From: Roseomonas sp.
Lineage (GTDB): Bacteria > Pseudomonadota > Alphaproteobacteria > Acetobacterales > Acetobacteraceae
Assembly: GCA_020249415.1 (NCBI GenBank)
Contig: JADCFR010000017.1
Span: 1 to 17,944, forward strand
Length of the DNA stretch: 17,944 nt
Reading direction: 5' to 3'
Part shown: one piece after another, positions 8,024 to 14,290 of the stretch
How the letters are laid out: each line of letters starts with the position of its first letter
Numbering within the stretch: position 1 is the first letter of the stretch
Position numbers and translations under genes: made by a program
Notes under the pieces: generated by a model
The model's database searches: none
Told to the model about the DNA's origin: nothing
What the model saw: only the letters and a program-made list of their open reading frames with translations

Positions 8024-8255
8024 CGATTCGCGCAGGGAGAATCGCCAATTGCCGGACTCAGCGAACAAAGCGGCAACCATTAACAAGTGGCACTAACAAT
8101 TTTCATGATATATTTCAAAGGTCTACATCCAGAAAAAAGAACAAAAGAAAAACGCGCGACTCGGGCTGGATTCTCCCGCGCCCCCTCCAAGATATGGTGG
8201 GCGCAACCAGCCAGAGGCCACAAGCGCGTTCGCTTCCCGTCCCGGTGCCTCGGCT
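8024..8255. other. Non-coding gap with AT-rich island and a compound hairpin
   Basis: No credible gene is seen between the MFS stop and the DUF1674 stop. Bases 8101-8150 are only 26% GC (13 of 50), against clearly GC-rich surroundings, and include an A-rich run at 8131-8152. Further on, GAGGCCAC (8214-8221) can pair with GTGCCTC (8245-8251) around an inner perfect stem AAGCG-CGTT-CGCTT (8222-8235). This structure lies just beyond the 3' end of the leftward small gene and may end or stabilise its mRNA. A tRNA was looked for and not found. Confidence 0.4.
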
Positions 8256-8411
8256 TCAAAAATCGCTGACGCGCCCCTTCTGTTCCCAATCGCCAAAGCG
8301 AGTCGGCTCCGGGCCTTTCGGGCCACCAATCTCCTTGGGCTTGGCGGGCGGCACCTTGGCGGGTGGCGGCGCTGGGGGTGCCGGGGTCTCGGGGGCGGGT
8401 TTCTCGGTCAT
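8256..8411 (-). CDS. DUF1674 (SDHAF4-like) small protein
   Basis: This is a 51-residue protein with a Pro/Ala/Lys-rich N-terminus (1-26) and the DUF1674 signature at its C-terminus: EIGGPKGPEPTRFGDWE (27-43), then KGRVSDF to the stop. Eukaryotic members (SDHAF4) assist assembly of the succinate dehydrogenase flavoprotein; the role of the bacterial proteins is inferred by analogy. The start at 8411 gives MTEKPAPETP with an AGG about 10 nt upstream. An in-frame start nine codons further upstream (MLKMPGPFV) is possible. The gene is divergent from htpX with 57 bp between starts, a pairing I recall from other Alphaproteobacteria. Confidence 0.85.
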   Translation of the reverse strand: MTEKPAPETPAPPAPPPAKVPPAKPKEIGGPKGPEPTRFGDWEQKGRVSDF

Positions 8412-8468
8412 GACAAAAGGGCCTGGCATCTTTAACATGGTCGGTCGAGGGACAAGGAAAGGCGCTTC

Positions 8469-9404
8469 ATGGCCGGCTATACCCGCACTGTCATCCTGCT
8501 GGCCGCGCTGACCGCGCTGTTTGGCGTGATCGGCCTGATGATCGGGGGGCAGCAGGGCATGATCATGGCGCTGCTTTTCGCCGGGGGCATGAACCTCTTT
8601 TCCTGGTGGAACAGCGATAAGATGGTGCTGCGGATGCATCATGCCCAGCCCATCAGCCCGCAGGAAGCGCCCAGGCTCTACGAAATGACAGCGCAGCTTG
8701 CCGCCAATGCGGGGCTACCCATGCCGGCGCTTTATGTCATTCACGAAGAACAGCCCAATGCCTTCGCCACCGGGCGCAACCCGCAAAACGCCGCAGTTGC
8801 GGTGAATACCGGCCTTTTGGACATGCTGTCTGAGGCAGAAGTGGCCGGCGTGATTGCGCATGAATTGGCGCATATCAAGAACCGCGACACGCTGGTCATG
8901 ACCGTCACGGCCAGCATCGCCGGGGCCATTTCAGCACTTGCGCAATTCGGCTTGCTGTTCGGGCGCGGGCGGGATCGGCAGAATCCCTTCGGCCCGATCG
9001 GGCTATTGCTCATGGTGATCCTGGCGCCCATGGCCGCCGCCATTGTGCAAATGGCGATCAGCCGGTCGCGCGAATATGAGGCTGATCGCGCAGGCGCGGC
9101 AATTTGCGGCCAACCCATGGCCCTGGCCGGCGCGCTGCAGAAGTTGGAGCATTACGCCCATCAGCGCGTGAACCAGGCCGCCGAGGCCAATCCCGCGACC
9201 GCGCATATGTTCATCATCAACCCGCTCTCGGGGGCGCGGATGGATAATCTTTTTTCGACCCATCCGCGCACGGAAAACCGCGTGGCGGCGCTTGAGCAAC
9301 TCGCCGCCAGCATGGGGGCGCTGCCGGGGCGTGGCGCCTGGGGTGGCGCCTCCGTTCCGCCCATCGGCAAGCCACCCCCCGCGCGGCGCGGCCCCTGGGG
9401 CTAG
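8469..9404 (+). CDS. htpX: Protease HtpX, M48 family membrane zinc metalloprotease
   Basis: HtpX is an inner-membrane protease, active on the cytoplasmic side, that degrades misfolded membrane proteins alongside FtsH. The 311-residue product has two N-terminal membrane segments (about 6-26 and 30-48) and the zinc motif HELAH (131-135). Two more hydrophobic stretches follow (about 141-164 and 177-197), then the ExxxD motif in [11 protein letters not shown] (Glu202, third zinc ligand; Asp206). It ends in a Pro/Gly-rich tail. AAGGAAAG about 9 nt upstream supports ATG 8469. The 57-bp region shared with the divergent DUF1674 gene must hold both promoters; no heat-shock (RpoH) promoter could be recognised by eye. 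Confidence 0.95.
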   Translation: MAGYTRTVILLAALTALFGVIGLMIGGQQGMIMALLFAGGMNLFSWWNSDKMVLRMHHAQPISPQEAPRLYEMTAQLAANAGLPMPALYVIHEEQPNAFATGRNPQNAAVAVNTGLLDMLSEAEVAGVIAHELAHIKNRDTLVMTVTASIAGAISALAQFGLLFGRGRDRQNPFGPIGLLLMVILAPMAAAIVQMAISRSREYEADRAGAAICGQPMALAGALQKLEHYAHQRVNQAAEANPATAHMFIINPLSGARMDNLFSTHPRTENRVAALEQLAASMGALPGRGAWGGASVPPIGKPPPARRGPWG

Positions 9405-9442
9405 TGCTGGCGGTGAAGGGCGCGCGGGGCTAGAATAGTGCC

Positions 9443-10063
9443 ATGAGAACCCTTCCGCGCCTGCTCCCTTTGGCCGTGATCGCCCTGCTGGCGGCAGAGA
9501 TCGCGCCCGCCGCTGCGCAATTCGCCGCCCCGCCCGGCCAGCCTGGCGCCCGCCCGCCGCCGCCGCCCGCCCTGCCCGGGCTTGCTGCGCGCCGCGCGCC
9601 CGAGCCCATTCCAGCGGATGAAAGCGCCAATCTATCGCCGACACCCGCGCTGTTCGACGCCATCACCCGCGGTGATCTGGCGGCGGCGCGCGATGCCGTC
9701 AATCGCGGCGCCGATTTGAATGGTCGCAACGCGCTTGGCCTGACGCCCGTCGATTGGGCGGTGGATCAGGGGCGCAATGACATCCTGTTCTATCTGCTCT
9801 CCGCGCGCGGCATGGCCGGCAGTTCCGGCCCGACAACGGCGCGCGGCGCCGCCGCCGCCCGCGCCGAACAGGAACGCGCCGAACGTGCCGCCCAGCAGGA
9901 AGCGCTGCGACTGTCGCGTCAGGCCGCGGCACAGGGGGGACAGGCGCCGAGTGTTTCCATCAGGCCTCGGCTTTTCGCCAATGATGGCGGCGCGGCGCAG
10001 CCTGAAGCAGGCTTCCTGGGCTTTGACGCCGGCCGCCCAGGTGGCGCACGCCGCGGCGGCTGA
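9443..10063 (+). CDS. Secreted ankyrin-repeat protein with Pro-rich linker
   Basis: The 206-residue protein has a Sec signal peptide (1-25; n-region RTLPR, hydrophobic core LPLAVIALLAA, probable cleavage after APAAA before Gln26). A Pro/Ala-rich linker (27-60) follows. About two ankyrin repeats occupy roughly 69-124, with LFDAITRGDLAAARDAV, GADLN and LGLTPVDWAV as the recognisable elements. An Ala/Glu/Gln/Arg-rich probable helix (about 135-165) comes next, then a Gly-rich end. Ankyrin repeats bind other proteins; the partner is unknown and no catalytic domain is seen. The stop codon lies one base before the ATG of the following hydrolase, and 38 bp separate it from htpX, so an htpX-ankyrin-hydrolase transcript is possible. 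Confidence 0.78.
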   Translation: MRTLPRLLPLAVIALLAAEIAPAAAQFAAPPGQPGARPPPPPALPGLAARRAPEPIPADESANLSPTPALFDAITRGDLAAARDAVNRGADLNGRNALGLTPVDWAVDQGRNDILFYLLSARGMAGSSGPTTARGAAAARAEQERAERAAQQEALRLSRQAAAQGGQAPSVSIRPRLFANDGGAAQPEAGFLGFDAGRPGGARRGG

Positions 10064-10064
10064 C

Positions 10065-10952
10065 ATGGCGTTTTTTGAAGGCTTCACGCTGGAAACACGC
10101 GAAGCCAATGGGCAGACCATCAGGCTCCGCCGCGCAGGTTCCGGCCCGCCACTATTGCTGCTGCATGGCAACCCACAAACGCACGCCATGTGGCATCGCG
10201 TGGCGCCGCTTCTGGCGCGTGATTTCACGGTGATTGCGCCTGATCTGCGCGGCTATGGGTTTTCCTCCAAGCCCGCGGTCAGCGCCGATCACGCGCCCTA
10301 TGCCAAGCGCGCCATGGCCGCCGATATGATGGCGCTGATGGCCGGGCTTGGCTTTGCGCAATTCCAGATCGTTGCGCATGATCGCGGCGCGCGCGTGGCC
10401 CATCGCCTGGCGCTGGATGCGCCGGATGCGGTGGAACGGCTTTGCGTGCTGGATATCATCCCAACGCTCGAGCATTTTGAACGCGCCGATATGGCCTTCG
10501 GCCTTGGCTATTATCATTGGTTCTGGCTGGCGCAGCCGCATGATCGGCCCGAACGCATGATCCTGCGCGATGTTGAGGATTGGTTTGACCTGCACACATC
10601 GCGCGAACCCAAGGACAAATCCTTCTTCCATCCCGAAGCGCGCGCGGATTATCTGGCAGCTTTGCATCTGCCCGGCTCGGTCGCCGCGATTTGCGAGGAT
10701 TACCGCGCCGCCACCACGATTGATCTTGAACATGACCGTGCCTCCCGCGCGGCGGGGCAGAAAATCACGTGTCCCTTGCTGGCCCTTTGGGGCGCCAAGG
10801 GCAGTATTCCAAAATGGTATGACGCACTCTCGATCTGGCGTGATTATGCCGCTGGTTCTCTGACGGGCGGCGCTGTGGCTTCAGGCCATTATCTGGCGGA
10901 AGAAGCGCCGGAAGAAGTGCTTGGCTGGCTCAAGGATTTTCTGCGCCGGTAG
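10065..10952 (+). CDS. Alpha/beta hydrolase, fluoroacetate (haloacetate) dehalogenase-like
   Basis: The 295-residue alpha/beta-hydrolase fold matches the fluoroacetate dehalogenase of Rhodopseudomonas palustris residue for residue at the active site. Nucleophile Asp106, carboxylate-binding Arg107 and Arg110 lie in HDRGAR; Asp130 in VLDIIPT; halide-pocket His151 and Trp152 in YYHWFW; Tyr213 in CEDYRAA; and His275 in SGHYLAEEAP. Family enzymes hydrolyse haloacetates to glycolate; some relatives act on epoxides or esters. The start at 10065 is one base after the ankyrin-gene stop and gives the family N-terminus; the frame is open upstream to 9777, but that part is antisense-like read-through of the previous gene. 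The oxyanion-hole motif is HGNPQT, where the family usually has HGFPQT. Substrate preference is not proven. Confidence 0.85.
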   Translation: MAFFEGFTLETREANGQTIRLRRAGSGPPLLLLHGNPQTHAMWHRVAPLLARDFTVIAPDLRGYGFSSKPAVSADHAPYAKRAMAADMMALMAGLGFAQFQIVAHDRGARVAHRLALDAPDAVERLCVLDIIPTLEHFERADMAFGLGYYHWFWLAQPHDRPERMILRDVEDWFDLHTSREPKDKSFFHPEARADYLAALHLPGSVAAICEDYRAATTIDLEHDRASRAAGQKITCPLLALWGAKGSIPKWYDALSIWRDYAAGSLTGGAVASGHYLAEEAPEEVLGWLKDFLRR

Positions 10953-11030
10953 TCCTTATTCCGGCTGAATGGGCAAGCGGGTATTTACGTCAGAACGCCA
11001 CCATGCTCAGCATATCGCCCTACAGCGACA

Positions 11031-11039
11031 AAGGTGGAG
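11031..11039 (+). promoter_or_regulatory. Ribosome binding site deciding the start at 11044
   Basis: AAGGTGGAG lies 4 nt before ATG 11044 and strongly favours this start over the in-frame ATG at 10969, which has no Shine-Dalgarno and adds 25 residues unlike the alpha/beta-hydrolase N-terminus. Confidence 0.75.
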
Positions 11040-11043
11040 TTCC

Positions 11044-11844
11044 ATGCCGACGCTCACCATTGATGGCTATCCAATCGCCTATGCTGAAACGGGCAGCGGC
11101 GCGCCGGTGATCATGGTGCATGGCACCCTTGGCGATCAGCGATCCTTTGCCGGACAGATGGCGGCTTTCGGCGCGCAGTATCACGCCATCGCCATCAGCC
11201 TGCGCCATTGCTGGCCCGACACGTGGCGCGAGGATGGAGATTTCACCATCGCGCGCCACATGGCGGATGTCGCTGGCTTCATGCGCGCGCTTGGCAAGGG
11301 CAAGGTGCATTTGATTGGCCATTCGCGCGGCGGGCATATCGCCTTTCGCGTCGCGCAGCATCATCCGGAATTGCTGGCATCGCTTGTGCTGCTGGAACCA
11401 GGCGGAGAATTGGATGAAAGCCTGGGCGGCGCGCCGCCCGCCGGCCATCAGGCATCTGCCTTTGCGCGCGCTGCCGCCCTGATCGCCGAGGGCAAAATCG
11501 AAGAAGGCCTGACCGTGGTGGCCGAACACACCGGCGGGCCAGGTGCCTGGGCCAAGCGTTCCGAGGCACGCAAGACGGTCAATCGCGACAATGCGACAAG
11601 CTTGCTTGGGCAGATCAAGGAACAGCGCAAACCCTATACGCGGGCCGAGGCAGCGGGAATCACCACGCGCACGCTATTGGTGGGTGGCGATCAATCGCAA
11701 CCGCAATTCGGGCGCATTCTGGACGCCTTGCAAGGCGTGATGCCGAAGGCTTCGCGCGTGACGATTGCGCGCGCCGCGCATAGTGTCCAGGCGGATAACC
11801 CGGCTGATTTCAACGCGGCGGTGCTGGCGTTTTTGGCCGACTGA
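11044..11844 (+). CDS. Alpha/beta hydrolase (serine type)
   Basis: This 266-residue cytoplasmic hydrolase belongs to the broad esterase/haloperoxidase-like group. The oxyanion-hole motif is VHGTLGD (25-31). The nucleophile elbow is GHSRGG (92-97, Ser94), the likely acid is Asp216 in LLVGGDQSQPQF, and the catalytic His is His246 in ARAAHSVQADNP. It uses Ser rather than the Asp nucleophile of its neighbour at 10065, so it is not a recent duplicate performing the same reaction. The 91-bp gap upstream suggests independent translation and perhaps its own promoter. The substrate cannot be predicted from sequence. Confidence 0.85.
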   Translation: MPTLTIDGYPIAYAETGSGAPVIMVHGTLGDQRSFAGQMAAFGAQYHAIAISLRHCWPDTWREDGDFTIARHMADVAGFMRALGKGKVHLIGHSRGGHIAFRVAQHHPELLASLVLLEPGGELDESLGGAPPAGHQASAFARAAALIAEGKIEEGLTVVAEHTGGPGAWAKRSEARKTVNRDNATSLLGQIKEQRKPYTRAEAAGITTRTLLVGGDQSQPQFGRILDALQGVMPKASRVTIARAAHSVQADNPADFNAAVLAFLAD

Positions 11845-11867
11845 CGCTTCCGCCACAATTCATCCGG

Positions 11868-11889
11868 GGCGGGCACAAGCCGGCCCGCC
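11868..11889. terminator. Hairpin between convergent genes
   Basis: GGCGGGC (11868-11874) pairs perfectly with GCCCGCC (11883-11889) around an 8-nt loop. It sits in the 58-bp gap between the + strand hydrolase and the - strand hypothetical gene, where a bidirectional terminator is expected. No long T-run follows on either side. Confidence 0.45.
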
Positions 11890-11902
11890 GCGCCCGTTTC
11901 CA

Positions 11903-12415
11903 TCACCCGTCGCGACGTGCCTGGGCGCGCTTATTCTGGGCGGAAACGCTGCCCACTCGCGCGCCATGCACATGGTTCCTGCCCTTCGCATTTGCCTTGT
12001 TTTGCATGCCGGCGCTGGCACCGAAGCCGGCTGAGGGATGTTGCGCGCGCAGCGCCTGACGGCGGGCGAGTGCTGCCTTGAGCGCGGCGCGATGCTCCGC
12101 GCGGCGGCGTTCCTGGGTCAGTTCATCAAAGCGGCTATTCACGCGCTTCAGCGCCGACGCATAGACCTGCTTGCGGCGCGTTGCCTTGCCGGCCTCGGCA
12201 TGCGCGGCTGCGCGGGCATCGCCCTTGCCGCGCTTGGCGCGCTTGCCCTCACGGATCAGGTCACGAAGTTTTGCGTGTTCCGCGCGCAGCCGGGTCGCGA
12301 TGGCGCGAAGCTCCTCGGGCGGCAGGGCGGCGATGGCCGGCTGATGGGTCGGCACAATCAGGGAGAAGGCGTCGTGGCCCAGGAGGTCGCGTTCTTCGCG
12401 CTGAGAAATCGCCAT
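11903..12415 (-). CDS. Basic hypothetical protein
   Basis: The 170-residue, strongly basic (Arg/Lys/Ala-rich), Cys-free protein has no recognised domain. Its N-terminal part has a short hydrophobic patch with AFSLIVPTHQPAI (16-28) and LPPEEL (31-36). Residues 35-125 are predicted to be largely helical with dense Arg/Lys, possibly a coiled coil or nucleic-acid-binding rod. A low-complexity Gly/Asn/Ala/Arg tail follows (128-170). AAGGA about 10 nt upstream supports the ATG. It resembles in composition small basic conserved hypotheticals of Alphaproteobacteria, but I do not recognise the family with certainty. An open frame on the opposite strand (12038-12424) is judged a shadow. There is no signal peptide or membrane segment. 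Confidence 0.65.
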   Translation of the reverse strand: MAISQREERDLLGHDAFSLIVPTHQPAIAALPPEELRAIATRLRAEHAKLRDLIREGKRAKRGKGDARAAAHAEAGKATRRKQVYASALKRVNSRFDELTQERRRAEHRAALKAALARRQALRAQHPSAGFGASAGMQNKANAKGRNHVHGARVGSVSAQNKRAQARRDG

Positions 12416-12456
12416 GGCGTTTGATCCTTGTTGTTGATGGTCAATCGTTTGCTAGC

Positions 12457-12475
12457 GGGCAGGGCTGGCCTGTCC
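12457..12475 (-). terminator. Possible terminator hairpin of the leftward amidohydrolase operon
   Basis: GGGCAGG and CCTGTCC form a 7-bp stem (one G-U pair) with a 5-base loop, 47 bp past the stop of the ketopantoate-reductase-like gene on the - strand. No T-run follows, so the call is weak. The remainder of this 106-bp gap must hold the promoter of the basic hypothetical gene. Confidence 0.28.
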
Positions 12476-12521
12476 ATGGTGGATGCGTCCCGAAGCTGTG
12501 CCCAGCGTGCAGGGCGTGGCG

Positions 12522-13502
12522 CTACCTGTACAACCCCGCGGCCCGCGCGGCCTGGGTCGCCAGCGCCACCATCAGCGCGAAATGCGGCATGGGTACGCCC
12601 AAATCCCGTCCCAATTGCAAGGGCGCGGTGAATAGCGCATCAATTTCCATTGGCCGGCCCAATTCCAGATCCTGCAGGATGGAAGGTTTGTGGGCGGTCT
12701 CCCCAAAGCGGCGCATCCGCACTTCGCCTGGCACTTTCAGATCATGCCCAAGGGCACGGGCCAGCGCGGTCCCCTCATCGGAAATGCGCACACCAGCTTC
12801 GAAAATGGCCGTATCGGCCAGTGTTGCCTTCATATTCTGGCGCGAGAGCAGGCAAAGCGGCCCCACCACCATATTGCCGAGCAGCTTGCCCCAGATGCGA
12901 TGACGGATATTCGCAACCGCTTCCGTCGGCATGCCGCCCGCACTCAACAGCGCCGCCAGCGCCTGAGCACGCGGCGAAACCGCGCCATCAGGCTCCCCCA
13001 GATAAAGCTTCAGATCAGGATGTTCTGAGGTGACGATGCCAGGGGCGACCACCGCACTCGCAGCATAGATCACCCCGCCAATCGCGCGCCCCACGCCAAT
13101 CGCGCGGCGCAGCGCATCATCGGGGTCGAGCACCGCCAGGCGCTTGCCTTCCAAGGCGCCGCCAATGCCATCGAAATACCACCAGGGAATGCCATTCATG
13201 ATGAAAGCAACCGGCGTATCGGGGCCGAGCAAAGGCCCGATCCCTGCTGCCACCGCGGGCAGGGCGGGCGCCTTCACCGTGACCAGCACAGCATCCACCG
13301 GGCCGATTTCAGCCGCGCTTTCCGCTGCCCGTACGCGGTAGGTCTGATCGCCTTCAGCCGTGCGCAGCGTGATCCCCCGCGCCCGCATCGCCGCCAGATG
13401 GGCGCCGCGGGCAATCACACTTACCTCAGCGCCGGCGGCGGCCAATCGCGCCGCCAAATGCGCGCCAATGGCGCCCGCACCATAGACGCAAATGCGCTTC
13501 AC
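12522..13502 (-). CDS. Ketopantoate reductase family protein (PanE/ApbA-like)
   Basis: The NADP-dependent 2-oxoacid reductase family includes 2-dehydropantoate 2-reductase (pantothenate synthesis). The 326-residue product has the Rossmann motif GAGAIG (8-13), KAPAL with Lys77, and MNGIP with Asn103 (QNG in classical PanE). The catalytic Lys206 and Asn210 lie in WGKLLGN, and Ser274 and Glu286 in the C-terminal SILQDLELGRPMEID. All catalytic positions of E. coli PanE (Asn98, Lys176, Asn180, Ser244, Glu256) thus have counterparts. Translation starts with GTG overlapping the creatininase-family stop (GTGA). Placement at the end of an amidohydrolase operon and the altered MNG/WWYF pocket suggest a catabolic 2-oxo/2-hydroxyacid role rather than vitamin synthesis; that is inference. 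Confidence 0.85.
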   Translation of the reverse strand: MKRICVYGAGAIGAHLAARLAAAGAEVSVIARGAHLAAMRARGITLRTAEGDQTYRVRAAESAAEIGPVDAVLVTVKAPALPAVAAGIGPLLGPDTPVAFIMNGIPWWYFDGIGGALEGKRLAVLDPDDALRRAIGVGRAIGGVIYAASAVVAPGIVTSEHPDLKLYLGEPDGAVSPRAQALAALLSAGGMPTEAVANIRHRIWGKLLGNMVVGPLCLLSRQNMKATLADTAIFEAGVRISDEGTALARALGHDLKVPGEVRMRRFGETAHKPSILQDLELGRPMEIDALFTAPLQLGRDLGVPMPHFALMVALATQAARAAGLYR

Positions 13503-14290
13503 GGCGCGTGATCACGCAGCTGCGCGCAGATGGAGGCACCGGCAGCGACAAGCTGCTCCACAATCCGCAAGCCATGGGTGCTATTGGCGCCGCGCGGATC
13601 GGGCGCGGCAACACCGCCGGGGGCGATTTCCTCCACCCACATCGGGACGGCGAATTCCACACCATGGGCGCGAATGGCGCCAAAGCCGGTGGGCGGCACG
13701 CCAAGATAAGGCCCCGTGCCTGCCCGCGCCCGCGCCGCTTCCGGGCGGCAGAGCTCTGGCTTCAGCGCCATTGTCACAGACGCAACGGGGTCTCCGCCAT
13801 GGCCGAAGGTGATGGGCTGCCCGCCCAATTCACCATGCAGCTTGCCCGCTTCCCGCCAGAGATGCAGCGCGGGGATGATGACGCCATGCCGATGGCGCAT
13901 GCTGCGTGCGGCGGCATCGGCCGGCGCGATGGTGCCGGCATGGCCATTGACGATCATGATGCGCCGCGTGCCGGTTTTGATGAAGGCTTCGGCCATTTCC
14001 TCGATCACAGCCGTTAGCGTCGCAACCGAAAGCGTGATGCCGCCCGCGACGCCGGCGAAGAAATCCTCGCCACCAAAGGGGATGGCCGGCGTCACCAGCG
14101 CATCCGCGCCCTTTAGAAGCGCAGCGGCAGCAATGCGGCAGGCGATCTCCTCCGCGACCAGATAATCGCCCATCGGCAATGCGGGACCATGGGTTTCCAG
14201 GCTACCCATGGGCAGGATCGCGACAGCGCCTGCCGCCAAACGAGACGCCACCTCGGGCGCGGTCAGTTCCGCGATGCGATGCACACTCAT
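13499..14290 (-). CDS. Creatininase-family amidohydrolase
   Basis: The 263-residue protein of the creatininase fold belongs to a metal-dependent amide or cyclic-amide hydrolase family that includes creatininase, formamide hydrolases of riboflavin/deazaflavin synthesis and MftE. Metal-site residues visible are Glu32 and His34 (GSLETHG), Asp42 (MGDYLVAEE) and His117 (VNGHAG). The second part of the site is atypical: the usual HAGExETS motif reads HGGDPVAS (164-171), and the usual fPGTis motif reads VAGGITLS (81-88). Start ATG 14290 overlaps the M20 gene stop (ATGA) and its own stop overlaps the next gene, so it is the middle member of a tightly coupled three-gene operon. It is probably an amidohydrolase of unknown substrate, and not true creatininase because the creatininase Glu122 position is Gly119. 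Confidence 0.85.
   Translation of the reverse strand: MSVHRIAELTAPEVASRLAAGAVAILPMGSLETHGPALPMGDYLVAEEIACRIAAAALLKGADALVTPAIPFGGEDFFAGVAGGITLSVATLTAVIEEMAEAFIKTGTRRIMIVNGHAGTIAPADAAARSMRHRHGVIIPALHLWREAGKLHGELGGQPITFGHGGDPVASVTMALKPELCRPEAARARAGTGPYLGVPPTGFGAIRAHGVEFAVPMWVEEIAPGGVAAPDPRGANSTHGLRIVEQLVAAGASICAQLRDHAP

Noticed and set aside
8160..8255. Possible tRNA or other known RNA in the gap before DUF1674
   Set aside because: No T-loop GGTTCGA-like box, no acceptor stem and no CCA end were found on either strand.
9777..10064. Upstream extension of the dehalogenase-like frame
   Set aside because: This part is an alternate frame inside the ankyrin gene and lies before the family's usual N-terminus.
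12038..12424. Rightward open frame opposite the basic hypothetical gene
   Set aside because: It has no ribosome site and a biased composition, while the leftward frame has a Shine-Dalgarno and a plausible helical protein.
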